Assembly: GCF_946190375.1 (NCBI RefSeq)
Contig: NZ_CAMIAF010000008.1
Span: 39,023-103,022 of the forward strand
Length of the DNA: 64,000 bases
From: Streptococcus mitis
Lineage (GTDB): Bacteria > Bacillota > Bacilli > Lactobacillales > Streptococcaceae
Direction: 5' to 3'
Shown here: positions 8,444-16,654 of the stretch, in pieces
How positions within the stretch are numbered: the stretch's first letter is position 1
Layout of the letters: every line of letters starts with the position of its first letter
The notes under the pieces: model-generated
Told to the model about the DNA's origin: nothing
Database searches by the model: none
What the model saw: only the letters and a program-made list of their open reading frames with translations
Made by a program: the position numbers and the translations under genes

Positions 8444-9689
8444 ATTCTTCCTCATTTTCTTGGAAATAGAGTAGATCAAGCGCAGGCTCACCTTCTGATA
8501 ACTCAATGTGACGGAGAGTTCGCTCGATAGCTGTAGTGCGACGGTTTAATAATTCCTCAATATTGCCAGAGGCATGTTGGAGGTGTTTTTGTGCCTTAAC
8601 CAGAATACCACCAAACTTGCCAAACTCGGTCTTGACACTGGCAAGAGTCTTGCTGATATGGTCGGCACTCTTTTGGATATTGAGAGTTTTGAAGCCAACT
8701 GATAGGGAATTGAGGAGGGCTGATAGGGTACTTGGACCTGCAACAATAATCTGCTCCTCCCGTCTCAAGTCATCAAAGAAGACAGGATTGCGGACGATTT
8801 CTGAGTAAAGACCTTCTGTCGGAACAAACAAAACTCCAAAATTGGTCGTCCGAGGCGGTGCTATGTACTTGCTCTTGATATCCTTGGCAAAGCGCTTGAC
8901 GCTGACTAGGAGTGACTTGCGACAGCGTTCGATTTCATCCTTGTCACCTGCTTCATAGGCTTCTTCTAAGCGGTAATAATCAGCCAAAGGAAATTTGGAG
9001 TCAATCGGCAGGTAGACATATTCCTGGTCGCCTTGTCCAGGTAACTTGATAGCATACTCCACTCGTTCACTGGAGTTTTCAACCGTTGCATATTCTCGTT
9101 CGTACTGGGCAGGGGTCATGATGTCCTCTATGATTTGTCCCAGTTGCAATTCTCCCAGAATCCCTCGCGTCTTGGTTCCTGAGAGAACCTTATTAAGGGC
9201 TCCGACATCGCGGGCAACAGTCTGCATTTCTCCAAGACCACGATTGACAGACTCCAATTGCTTGGAAACTGTCTCAAAGGAGGCCTGCAAGCGTGTCTGT
9301 AAGGTCTTTTCTAGTTTTTCCTCGACTGTTTGGCGCATTTGTTCTAAACGTTGCTCATTTGATTCCTGCAAGGCTTGAAGACGTTGGTCAGTCTTATCTC
9401 TAATTTGCAAGAGATTCTCTGTCATTTCTTGACGGACCTGAGTCAGACCTTGGTGCAATTCCATTCGCATTTCTTGCAAACGGTCACTGACAGCCACTTC
9501 CAAGTCTTTTTGGTCCAACTGCCTGGCTTGTCTGGCTTGTTCAAAGCGATAATCCAACTGGTCTGACAAGTGATCTGCCTGATCCTCCAAGATCTTGCTG
9601 AGATGTTTTTCCTGCTTAGCCTGCCTTTGCCAAATCAGAAAGAGGCCAGCTAGGTTGGCAATCAATAATAGAACAAGTAAACTTTCCAT
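8433..9689 (-). CDS. rmuC: RmuC-family DNA recombination protein
   Basis: A 418-residue protein with an N-terminal hydrophobic anchor (MESLLVLLLIANLAGLFLIW), a long heptad-rich coiled coil (about residues 25-150), and the C-terminal RmuC nuclease-like domain with YLPIDSKFPLADYYRL and FVPTEGLY. RmuC limits DNA inversion and rearrangement in E. coli, and the pneumococcal gene is known as a late competence gene. The start at 9689 is supported by AGGAGG 4 bases upstream. A combox-like octamer sits about 75 bases upstream inside thiN. Confidence 0.92.
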   Translation of the reverse strand: MESLLVLLLIANLAGLFLIWQRQAKQEKHLSKILEDQADHLSDQLDYRFEQARQARQLDQKDLEVAVSDRLQEMRMELHQGLTQVRQEMTENLLQIRDKTDQRLQALQESNEQRLEQMRQTVEEKLEKTLQTRLQASFETVSKQLESVNRGLGEMQTVARDVGALNKVLSGTKTRGILGELQLGQIIEDIMTPAQYEREYATVENSSERVEYAIKLPGQGDQEYVYLPIDSKFPLADYYRLEEAYEAGDKDEIERCRKSLLVSVKRFAKDIKSKYIAPPRTTNFGVLFVPTEGLYSEIVRNPVFFDDLRREEQIIVAGPSTLSALLNSLSVGFKTLNIQKSADHISKTLASVKTEFGKFGGILVKAQKHLQHASGNIEELLNRRTTAIERTLRHIELSEGEPALDLLYFQENEEEYED

Positions 9690-9690
9690 T

Positions 9691-10353
9691 CTACCTCCTG
9701 TCCTTACTATGTAGCACGACCACATAGCCATCTGGGCAAGTCACCGACACTTCCCTATCTATATATTCGTTAGAAGCGTACACTTTTTTAAAGAAAAAAT
9801 TTTCCTCTGTCAACTCATACTTGGCTCCGAGAATGGTCAGCTGACTATCCCGAACTGGCATAAAAGCTAGATAGTCATAGTCTAAACGAGGTTCTAGCTG
9901 ACCGGTCCCTTCTGGACAATAGGCAATCAAATTTTGCCCATCCTCAATCGCTATCTGGCGCATATAAGGCGCCAACTTGGGATTGCTAGGAAGAAAAACA
10001 TTGGCCAGCATGTGATCAATACGGCCACCCAAAGCACCAAAAATAGTAACCTCAGCCTGAGGATTTTGCTCAAAGATGGTTAAGAGAGCCAATTCCAAAT
10101 CTGTATCATCTTTTTCTGGTCGGGCTTGGACAAAATGCTGGGCACGTTTTTGAATCACCTGTCGTTCTTCTGCAGTTACAGAATCAAAATCTCCAACTGC
10201 TAGAGCAAGAGGAAGGTTTTCTTCCAAAACCCAAAGCGAGCCTCGATCCACACCGACAAAGCAATCAAAGTCCGTCCGGTAGTGACCGCGGTCTCCTCCT
10301 GCAAAAACGGCAACCCTAGTCCAGTTGTTTTCTGAGAGTTTGTACTCGCTCAT
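9691..10353 (-). CDS. thiN: Thiamine pyrophosphokinase
   Basis: A 220-residue enzyme making thiamine diphosphate from thiamine and ATP. Family motifs are visible: VAVFAGGDRG, FVGVDRGSLW, LAVGDFDSV, PEKDDTDLELAL (metal-binding acidic cluster) and GALGGRIDHMLANV. The start at 10353 follows AAGGGAG. It overlaps the end of rpe by 38 bases. If translation begins elsewhere in this overlap the N-terminus would be a few residues shorter or longer, because the segment before WTRVAVF is not conserved in the family. Confidence 0.92.
   Translation of the reverse strand: MSEYKLSENNWTRVAVFAGGDRGHYRTDFDCFVGVDRGSLWVLEENLPLALAVGDFDSVTAEERQVIQKRAQHFVQARPEKDDTDLELALLTIFEQNPQAEVTIFGALGGRIDHMLANVFLPSNPKLAPYMRQIAIEDGQNLIAYCPEGTGQLEPRLDYDYLAFMPVRDSQLTILGAKYELTEENFFFKKVYASNEYIDREVSVTCPDGYVVVLHSKDRR
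9764..9771 (-). promoter_or_regulatory. Combox-like ComX site before rmuC
   Basis: AACGAATA on the minus strand differs by one base from the streptococcal combox TACGAATA. It is about 75 bases before rmuC, inside thiN, and would direct competence-induced transcription of rmuC-cbf1. Confidence 0.45.
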
Positions 10354-10972
10354 TGACATCTCCCTTAAAGACATAGGAACCTGCTACAAAAACGGTCGCA
10401 CCAGCTTCTTTGGCTTGGGCAATAGTTTGGGCATCAATCCCGCCATCCACTTCGATTTCAAAGTTCAAGCCTTTTTCATCACGAAGGGCAACCAACTCTC
10501 GGACCTTATCCATGGTTTCTGGCAGAAAGGCTTGTCCACCGAAGCCAGGGTTAACTGTCATAACTAAAACTTGGTCAACTAGGTGAAGCACGTGCTTAAT
10601 AGCTTCAACAGGCGTACCAGGATTGATGACAACTGATGGCTTGACACCGAGTGAACGAATTTTTTGGAGGGCACCATGAATATGAGGCGTTGCTTCCACA
10701 TGGATGCTGATGATATCCGCACCTGCACGCGCAAAATCCTCTAAATGATGCTCTGGGTTTGACACCATCAAATGGCAGTCAAAGACCATCTTACTATGAG
10801 GACGAAGAGCTTCGACCACACCTGCACCAAAACTGATTTGTGGCACAAAGTGCCCATCCATGATATCGATATGGGCATACTCTGCCCCAGTTGCTTCTAG
10901 GCGTTTGATTTCACGTTCAAAGTTGGCATAATCTGCTGCCAGAATTGACGGAGCAATCTTGTATTGAGACAT
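10316..10972 (-). CDS. rpe: Ribulose-phosphate 3-epimerase
   Basis: A 218-residue TIM-barrel enzyme of the pentose phosphate pathway. Motifs: IAPSILAADYANF, HIDIMDGHFVP (metal-binding His/Asp), FDCHLMV, MTVNPGFGGQ (phosphate loop) and EVDGGID. The start at 10972 (MSQYKIAPS) is preceded by AAGGAG and matches usual family length. Longer readings upstream into the rsgA gene are not homologous. It starts 10 bases after rsgA. Confidence 0.96.
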   Translation of the reverse strand: MSQYKIAPSILAADYANFEREIKRLEATGAEYAHIDIMDGHFVPQISFGAGVVEALRPHSKMVFDCHLMVSNPEHHLEDFARAGADIISIHVEATPHIHGALQKIRSLGVKPSVVINPGTPVEAIKHVLHLVDQVLVMTVNPGFGGQAFLPETMDKVRELVALRDEKGLNFEIEVDGGIDAQTIAQAKEAGATVFVAGSYVFKGDVNERVQTLRKQLD

Positions 10973-10982
10973 AGGTTTCTCC

Positions 10983-11861
10983 TTATTTTGGAATTTTTTT
11001 GCTGACTTTTTTATAGGTTTCTCTGCGATTTTCAATTTCACTGAGAAATTGCAGATAGTTGTCAAAACGGAAGGTTGTAATGGCGCCCTCTTCTACTGCC
11101 GGCTTCACTGCACAGGACGGCTCATGGGTATGGGTACAAGTGCGGAATTTGCAGTTTCGGCTGACACTAGCAATCTCTGGGAAGGCCTGATTGAGATCTT
11201 CTGCTGTTGACACTTCATAATCCAGAGATGAAAAACCTGGTGTATCTGCGATTTTACCCCCATTGAGGTTGTAAAAACTAACAGCTCGAGTAGTATGGCG
11301 ACCACGACCCAGACTGTCTGAAATTTCTCCTGTTTCAAGATTGAGGTCTGGTGCGATTTTATTGAGAAGAGTTGACTTCCCAACACCTGTCTGCCCCATA
11401 AAGACCGTAACCTTGCCTGTTAATAAAGGCAGGAGTTCCTCTTTACTGGTCACAAAGTCATAGCCGATGTCACCATAAGTCTGTTCATAAAAATCCAGTT
11501 CTCCTCTATCTTCCAACAAATCCATTTTAGAAATATAAACGATGGGATGGATGTCCTTGTGCTCCAAAAGAACCAAGAAACGATCCAGCAAATTGCTGTT
11601 AAAATCAGGTTCCTTGACAGACATGATCACCACAGCTTGGTCAATATTGACAATAGGCGGACGGACCAGACTGTTTTTCCGTTCATGAATCTTGAGGATA
11701 TAGCCTTCTGAATTTTCCTCGGCAGAAAAATCTACCCAGTCTCCAACGTAAGGAGTATGGCCTTTTTTACGGAAATTCCCACGCGCGCGTGTTTGATAGA
11801 CCTGGCCATCACTCTCTACATAGTAGAAGCCTGCCAAGGCCTTAATAATTTGTCCCTGCAT
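10983..11861 (-). CDS. rsgA: Small-subunit ribosome biogenesis GTPase
   Basis: A 292-residue circularly permuted GTPase that checks late 30S maturation. N-terminal OB-fold, then G motifs in permuted order: SKMDL (G4-like) before [14 protein letters not shown] (G1) and DTPGF (G3). The C-terminal zinc-binding segment has C-x4-C-x-H-x5-C ([14 protein letters not shown]). It begins one base after the rsmA stop, within the operon rsmA-rsgA-rpe-thiN. Confidence 0.96.
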   Translation of the reverse strand: MQGQIIKALAGFYYVESDGQVYQTRARGNFRKKGHTPYVGDWVDFSAEENSEGYILKIHERKNSLVRPPIVNIDQAVVIMSVKEPDFNSNLLDRFLVLLEHKDIHPIVYISKMDLLEDRGELDFYEQTYGDIGYDFVTSKEELLPLLTGKVTVFMGQTGVGKSTLLNKIAPDLNLETGEISDSLGRGRHTTRAVSFYNLNGGKIADTPGFSSLDYEVSTAEDLNQAFPEIASVSRNCKFRTCTHTHEPSCAVKPAVEEGAITTFRFDNYLQFLSEIENRRETYKKVSKKIPK

Positions 11862-11862
11862 C

Positions 11863-12735
11863 TTAGAGTCCTTGCCCTTTAAGCGCGTCTGCTAGACTGG
11901 CAAATTCTGTCAAGCCGAGAGCTTCTCCACGCACACTTGGTGACAAGCCTGCTTGGTCCAAAGCCTTCGTCAGCTTGTCCTTAACTTCCTCAGTCTTGCC
12001 AAAGTAACCTGTCAGGTTATTCCATAAAGTCTTGCGTCGATGAGTGAAACTAGCCTTAGAAACCTTAAAGAAGAAGTTCTCGTCTTCCACTGCTACGGCT
12101 GGTTCTGGACGACGCACCATTTTCAAAATAGCAGAGTCCACGTTTGGCGCTGGCACAAAGACCGTACGAGGCACGATGAAAGCAACCTTGGCAGTCATGT
12201 AATACTGCACCGCAATCGACAAGCTACCGTAAGCCTTGGTATTCGGCTGGGCTGAAATGCGGTCCGCCACTTCTTTCTGCATCATAACAACAAACTCACT
12301 AAAAGGAATCCCACTCTCGATTAAGTGCATGAGAATAGGCGTCGTGATGTAGTAAGGCAAATTAGCCACTACCTTGATTGGCAGGTCAGGATTTTTAAAA
12401 TTCTGGATATGCTGCGCCAAATCGACCTTGAGAATATCCTCGTTGACTACGGTCACATTATCAAAATCACGCAAGGTATCTGCCAAAATCGGCACCAAAC
12501 GGTGGTCAATCTCAAAGGCCATGACTTGAGCTGCACGCTCCGCTAGAAACTCTGTCAAGGCACCAATCCCTGGGCCAATTTCAATGACATTAACCTGGTC
12601 ATCAATCTCAGCTGTATCCACGATTTTTTGTAGGATATTGGTATCCGTCAAGAAATTTTGCCCGAAGGACTTTTTAAAGGTAAAACCGTGACGCTCCAGC
12701 ACTGCCTTGGTCACGCTATAATCTGCAATTCTCAT
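11863..12735 (-). CDS. rsmA: 16S rRNA dimethyladenosine transferase
   Basis: A 290-residue SAM-dependent methyltransferase (KsgA) that dimethylates the two adjacent adenosines near the 3' end of 16S rRNA. Motifs: [20 protein letters not shown] (SAM binding), EIDHRL, and catalytic NLPYYI. First gene of the operon reaching to cbf1. In many Firmicutes it directly follows rnmV; here 4.9 kb of bacteriocin genes lie between. Confidence 0.96.
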   Translation of the reverse strand: MRIADYSVTKAVLERHGFTFKKSFGQNFLTDTNILQKIVDTAEIDDQVNVIEIGPGIGALTEFLAERAAQVMAFEIDHRLVPILADTLRDFDNVTVVNEDILKVDLAQHIQNFKNPDLPIKVVANLPYYITTPILMHLIESGIPFSEFVVMMQKEVADRISAQPNTKAYGSLSIAVQYYMTAKVAFIVPRTVFVPAPNVDSAILKMVRRPEPAVAVEDENFFFKVSKASFTHRRKTLWNNLTGYFGKTEEVKDKLTKALDQAGLSPSVRGEALGLTEFASLADALKGQGL

Positions 12736-12810
12736 CTATTCTCTTTTCTATTATCTGTTACTACTATTGTAACACATTCCCCTTGTATTTTGGGGGTGAA
12801 AATCATACCA

Positions 12811-12843
12811 AAAAACTATCTTTCCTCGTGAAGAAAGATAGTC
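12811..12843 (-). terminator. Terminator of the bacteriocin locus
   Basis: On the minus strand ACTATCTTTC pairs with GAAAGATAGT across TTCACGAG and is followed by TTTTTT. It ends the bacteriocin transcript before rsmA. Confidence 0.85.
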
Positions 12844-12892
12844 TTGGAAATCTTTAAAGGGGGACTTAGCGGTTCTCTCGAAACATACGTTC

Positions 12893-12997
12893 ATACTCTT
12901 CGAAAATCAAATTCAAACCACGTCAGCTTCACCTTGCCGTACTCAAGTACAGCCTGCGGCTAGCTTCCTAGTTTGCTCTTTGATTTTCATTGAGTAT
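12893..12997. repeat. BOX element (short form)
   Basis: About 105 bases from ATACTCTTCGAAAATC to TTTTCATTGAGTAT, without boxB. One end lies inside the degraded last gene of the bacteriocin operon and supplies its final codons and stop. Confidence 0.9.
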
Positions 12998-13270
12998 CAA
13001 AAAAATCAGCTTCTTGATAACTTCTATTTTCGGATAGGGTCAAATCTACATCCTCCTCCACATCATCCACTGTCAGTTCAACCGTTTGAGGTAAATTTTT
13101 CAAACGATAATGCTTTTGCCTTTGCCCTTCAATACTAGCAAAATCAAGCAAATAGCCATTCACTCGGATTTGAGATGATTGGTCATATTTTCCATGATGA
13201 GAATATCTTCTAAACCACCTCTGGCACTAGGATAATCAGATACCCTGCGAATACGGATTTTTTCACACAT
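12987..13270 (-). pseudogene. Degraded third gene of the bacteriocin operon, function unknown
   Basis: The ATG at 13270 overlaps the ATPase stop codon by 8 bases, as in a translationally coupled gene. The frame reads MCEKIRIRRVSDYPSARGGL and then stops at 13160. A second frame continues as HGKYDQSSQIRVNGYLLDFA and runs to 12987. Joining them needs one frameshift near 13190-13215. The second part is rich in acidic residues (DDVEEDVD) and ends exactly where the BOX repeat begins, suggesting truncation by the repeat. I do not recognise the family. It could have been an immunity or accessory gene. Confidence 0.6.
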
Positions 13271-13904
13271 GAGCAAGCTCCCTCATATCAATGATTTCAT
13301 CAGCCTTATTCCAGACTAGGGGATTATGGGTCGCAATGATGATCATTCGATTTTCATCTTTCAATCCCACCAAGAGATTCATAACCTCCTCTGAATTTTC
13401 AGGATCAAGAGCTGCTGTTGGTTCATCCGCTAAAATCAAGGGTGGATTTTTCAAAATAGTCTTCGCAAGGGCAACTCGTTGGGCCTCTCCCCCAGATAAA
13501 GTATAAATTTTTTGTTCTAGATCCAAATACCCTAGATTAACTTTTTCTAAAGCCTCCACTTGCCTTTCCAAACGTTCTACTTTTGAAATTTTTTGACCGA
13601 CAAAGCCCAAATCCAAATTCTCTTTGATTGATTGGTTTTCTAAGAGTCCAAAATTTTGAAAGAGATAGCCCATCTGGTCTCGAAAATACTCACGAGTGGG
13701 AATGGTTTTTAAATCTTTCCCCTGATAGAGAATCCTTCCACCATCTATCTTTTCTAGTTTGCCTAAGATATTAAGCAAAGTCGTCTTTCCGCTTCCACTC
13801 TTTCCGATTAAGGCATAAACCTTGCCCTTCTCTAGCTTGAGATTTAAATCAGAGAAAATCGCGCGATCATTAAATTTCTTTTCCAATCCTTGAATATCAA
13901 TCAT
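13263..13904 (-). CDS. Bacteriocin ABC transporter ATPase, lactococcin-972 group
   Basis: A 213-residue stand-alone ATPase: Walker A GKSGSGKTT (near residue 34), signature LSGGEAQRVALAK, Walker B LILADEPTAALDPE, switch His in ATHN. It is of the LolD/MacB type that pairs with FtsX-like membrane proteins, here the large membrane protein encoded immediately upstream (1-base gap). The gene trio matches known lactococcin-972-type loci, where this pair is proposed to export or give immunity to the peptide. Confidence 0.93.
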   Translation of the reverse strand: MIDIQGLEKKFNDRAIFSDLNLKLEKGKVYALIGKSGSGKTTLLNILGKLEKIDGGRILYQGKDLKTIPTREYFRDQMGYLFQNFGLLENQSIKENLDLGFVGQKISKVERLERQVEALEKVNLGYLDLEQKIYTLSGGEAQRVALAKTILKNPPLILADEPTAALDPENSEEVMNLLVGLKDENRMIIIATHNPLVWNKADEIIDMRELAHV

Positions 13905-13905
13905 C

Positions 13906-15936
13906 TTATTTTCCTTTCAATACTGCCATGCTACCAGCTTCTTCTTTTTTATCCTGCCTTACTAAAATCAAGAGGGCGTTAAGCGTAAACAAAGCTACAA
14001 CTAGAGCGCTGATCAAACCATCTCTTGTCAAAATACTAGATAGGACTAGGCCAATCAAGAGAACTCCTCCTTGCGCCAGTAAGTACTTGCCATGAAGCTC
14101 ATAAATTGTCATACCAGAAAGACGTTTAATCATGAGCTCCCGTCTGAACTGCTCAAAATAGAGAAGATTCATGGAATCAAATAACAAGATAGCCGTAGAC
14201 AGGGTCAAAATCGTCCCAATAAGGAGAGAGTAGAACTCCATCCGTTTGTCATTTAGTACCTTGGCAAAAAACAGCTGGCTTTTTACCAAATAAGAGACCT
14301 TGTGATACAGACCTTGCTCTTTTAGAGCTGTGATACTATCTCCATATCGATCTAGTTTCAAGGCACTATTAGCCGTAGTTCCCCATAACATCCCTGCAAC
14401 AGGTCTTGTTCCAGTCGCTTGCGGCGTTAAAACTACAATAATCGGATCTTTTAGGTACTGGCGTGTCGTCTTGTACCCATCGTTATAGAGGAAGCGTTCC
14501 TGTCCTGTTTCTGTAAAAGCTAGCGTTACCTGTGGGAGGTAGTGTTTCTGACTTGTCACTTCTACACTTTCAGATGAAAAGTTTTGCAGGTAATCTGTAA
14601 ATAATCCTTGATAGTAGGCAGATTGCTCTCGCAAGCTCTCAGGCAAGATCAGCCCAAACTCTCCCTCAGATAAGTTTTGCATCTTGTCCATAAACTCTGA
14701 AGAAATGGTAATCTTTTCTTCTATCAGATAGCGCGGTGAGACATAGATAACATTCCCTGAAGGTGTGTAGTCATTGAAACGATTGCCATCTAGGTCCACT
14801 TCTGCTCCATCTGAGAAATTGTCAACATTGCTCATGATATAAAAAGAGTCTGTATTGGCTAACCGTTCTTCAGTAAATGTCTGCCACTCACGATTATCCT
14901 TACGCATTCCTTCTTCATCGGCAAATGCACTAGACCAACCAAAGGATAGACGGTAACGGTCTGAGGACTGGCTCCATTTATCGCTAGCTCTCTCCATTTC
15001 CTGCATTTCACGGTAGTGGGGTAGGAGAGCAGTCGCACTTGATCCGACCACCAGTACGGCTAAGAGTTGCCCCACCATCATCAATGTCATCATACGTTTG
15101 AGAGGGAGTCTCCCTTTCAAGAGATCCACCAGACTATTTTCCTGTAAACCAAGTAGATACACGACACTTAGTAAGGTAGAAATCCCTGCCAAGGTCAATC
15201 CATAAAGTAGAAGAGCAATGATGACCAGTTGCACCGTTGCCATAAACAAGGCACCTTGATACCAGAGAATCCCCAATCCCAAAAAACTGGATACCAGCAC
15301 CGAGAAGATAAGCTGTCTCATATCTTCTAACACTGGTCTGAGAACCACCCCAAACAAGCTCTCACCAGCGATTAAACGAATCCCTGCCTGACGAAGGGAT
15401 TTTATCCGATAAATCAGGGTCAGACTCATAAAGGTCAGCAGAAAAATAGCTAGACTCAGTAGTCCCATTGGGGTAGCCGCCAAGAGGACGACCATTGAAA
15501 ATGACTCTGTTCTATTCGAGACAACACCATTATAACCAAGTTCTTGCAGGGCGGTCTGTAAGCTCACTCCATCCAGACTCCCTGACACAATCAAGTAAGA
15601 ACCTAATAAATCACTCGTTTCTGCACTCTCCTCGGAGGAAATGGTCAAACCTTCTGGAAGTTCTCCCTGGCCATAAGTGGCATAGGTAAAGCGTGTTTCT
15701 CCAGCTTCATTTGGTTCAACAATCCGTCGGGCGATGAGACTATTGTGCTCTACCGCCAAGTGACTCAAAGCCTCTGTCACCTCTTCGCGACCAGCTACTG
15801 GCTGGTTTAGCTCAGTACCCATCACGTCAACAGAGGCATAGTTACCAAATAAAATCTCTTCTCGATGGTCAACGGAATTTATCACCATATAAAGCGATAC
15901 CAATACCATTGAAATCAAAATAAATAAACGTTTCAT
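13906..15936 (-). CDS. Bacteriocin-associated integral membrane protein, lactococcin-972 group
   Basis: A 676-residue polytopic protein. One N-terminal membrane segment is followed by an external stretch, a cluster of membrane spans in the middle (about residues 150-310), a second large external domain (about 320-560) and further spans at the C-terminus. This is the FtsX/MacB-like layout of the putative immunity/export protein of lactococcin-972 loci. The ATG at 15936 gives proper spacing to GGAGG. A TTG 12 bases upstream would overlap the RBS. A strong hairpin sits between it and the bacteriocin gene. Confidence 0.9.
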   Translation of the reverse strand: MKRLFILISMVLVSLYMVINSVDHREEILFGNYASVDVMGTELNQPVAGREEVTEALSHLAVEHNSLIARRIVEPNEAGETRFTYATYGQGELPEGLTISSEESAETSDLLGSYLIVSGSLDGVSLQTALQELGYNGVVSNRTESFSMVVLLAATPMGLLSLAIFLLTFMSLTLIYRIKSLRQAGIRLIAGESLFGVVLRPVLEDMRQLIFSVLVSSFLGLGILWYQGALFMATVQLVIIALLLYGLTLAGISTLLSVVYLLGLQENSLVDLLKGRLPLKRMMTLMMVGQLLAVLVVGSSATALLPHYREMQEMERASDKWSQSSDRYRLSFGWSSAFADEEGMRKDNREWQTFTEERLANTDSFYIMSNVDNFSDGAEVDLDGNRFNDYTPSGNVIYVSPRYLIEEKITISSEFMDKMQNLSEGEFGLILPESLREQSAYYQGLFTDYLQNFSSESVEVTSQKHYLPQVTLAFTETGQERFLYNDGYKTTRQYLKDPIIVVLTPQATGTRPVAGMLWGTTANSALKLDRYGDSITALKEQGLYHKVSYLVKSQLFFAKVLNDKRMEFYSLLIGTILTLSTAILLFDSMNLLYFEQFRRELMIKRLSGMTIYELHGKYLLAQGGVLLIGLVLSSILTRDGLISALVVALFTLNALLILVRQDKKEEAGSMAVLKGK

Positions 15937-15952
15937 CATTTCCTCCAAAAAG

Positions 15953-15987
15953 TTACTTGGTCACTTAGTGAGAAGGTGACCAAGTAA
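15953..15987 (-). terminator. Attenuator-like hairpin between bacteriocin and exporter genes
   Basis: TTACTTGGTCAC pairs perfectly with GTGACCAAGTAA over an 11-base loop. On the minus strand it is followed by CTTTTTGG and immediately by the RBS of the membrane protein. It could end most transcripts after the bacteriocin gene or mask translation start. Confidence 0.7.
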
Positions 15988-16039
15988 AGCATCGTTATCA
16001 ATTCACCCAGAAATATTTTTTCTTTCTCGTGTGTAATTT

Positions 16040-16336
16040 TTAATAATCATAATAGAAACTTACTTGCTCGGCCCACGCAGTACGAATCCAAGCTCGTGAT
16101 GTTCCTCCTGCATTAGCATATCCCTTATCAGATGAACTATTCCATCTGCTGGAAACCGTTGAACTATGGTATTTTGACGGGTGATAGTAGTTTGAGTACG
16201 CACCGCCGTTAGCTGAACCATACGTCCAAACACCACCACCTGGATACTTAACCGCGGCCGATACTACTGCTACACTTCCACCTAATGTTGCTGCAATGCT
16301 CGCTACAAGGGCTAATTTTTTAACTGTTTGTTTCAT
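16040..16336 (-). CDS. Lactococcin-972-family bacteriocin precursor
   Basis: A 98-residue secreted peptide. Residues 1-28 form a Sec-type signal (positively charged start, hydrophobic core, VSA-A near residue 27). The mature part begins around VKYPGGGVWTYG and shows the family pattern of W/G-rich start, AYSNYYHPSKYHSSTV in the middle and an aromatic end (VSFYYDY). No cysteines, as in lactococcin 972, which binds lipid II and blocks septum formation in sensitive cells. RBS GAGGAG precedes the ATG. A good promoter lies 150 bases upstream. Confidence 0.93.
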   Translation of the reverse strand: MKQTVKKLALVASIAATLGGSVAVVSAAVKYPGGGVWTYGSANGGAYSNYYHPSKYHSSTVSSRWNSSSDKGYANAGGTSRAWIRTAWAEQVSFYYDY

Positions 16337-16394
16337 ATTGATACTCCTCTATTTTTGATTACAAGATTGTTGAGTTATTTGCTCCTCTTTCCAT

Positions 16395-16408
16395 TATCAA
16401 CGTTGATA
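16395..16408. promoter_or_regulatory. Perfect palindrome in the bacteriocin leader
   Basis: TATCAACGTTGATA is a perfect 14-base palindrome 60 bases before the bacteriocin ATG. It lies just after a second possible -10 (TATAAT). Candidate operator. Confidence 0.45.
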
Positions 16409-16493
16409 CTATTATATTACTAAATGATATTCTAAAATTATTTGTTTTTCTCTAAATTATCAAAATAGCACCCTGAAATGAACTTTTATAGTC

Positions 16494-16522
16494 ATTATAC
16501 TCCATCTTTATCACACTATCAA
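16494..16522 (-). promoter_or_regulatory. Bacteriocin promoter
   Basis: TTGATA at 16522-16517, a 17-base spacer, and TATAAT at 16499-16494 on the minus strand. Expected start near 16487, giving a leader of about 150 bases. Confidence 0.75.
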
Positions 16523-16538
16523 GGACGTCAACGTCCTT
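16521..16538. promoter_or_regulatory. 18-base inverted repeat overlapping the bacteriocin -35
   Basis: AAGGACGTCAACGTCCTT: 8-base arms with a 2-base centre, touching the -35 element. Placement suits an activator or repressor operator, possibly for the neighbouring PlcR/Rgg-like regulator. Confidence 0.6.
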
Positions 16539-16576
16539 AAAATAGAACCATTTCGTGTCATTTTTAGCTTATATCT

Positions 16577-16613
16577 AAAAAACAGCTCTAAAGACGAACT
16601 TTAGAACTGTTTT
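16577..16613 (-). terminator. Terminator of the regulator gene
   Basis: On the minus strand AAAACAGTTCTAAAG pairs with CTTTAGAGCTGTTTT, followed by a run of T. It separates the regulator from the bacteriocin gene. Confidence 0.85.
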
Positions 16614-16654
16614 GATACAAGAACAAGGACATTTTTGTCATTGCTTCACTATGT

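Noticed and set aside
8444-8506. N-terminal extension of cbf1
   Set aside because: It would overlap rmuC by 74 bases, has no RBS, and is not part of the family.
10973-11065. N-terminal extension of rpe
   Set aside because: It is lysine-rich, runs inside the rsgA end, and the internal ATG has a good RBS and the family start.
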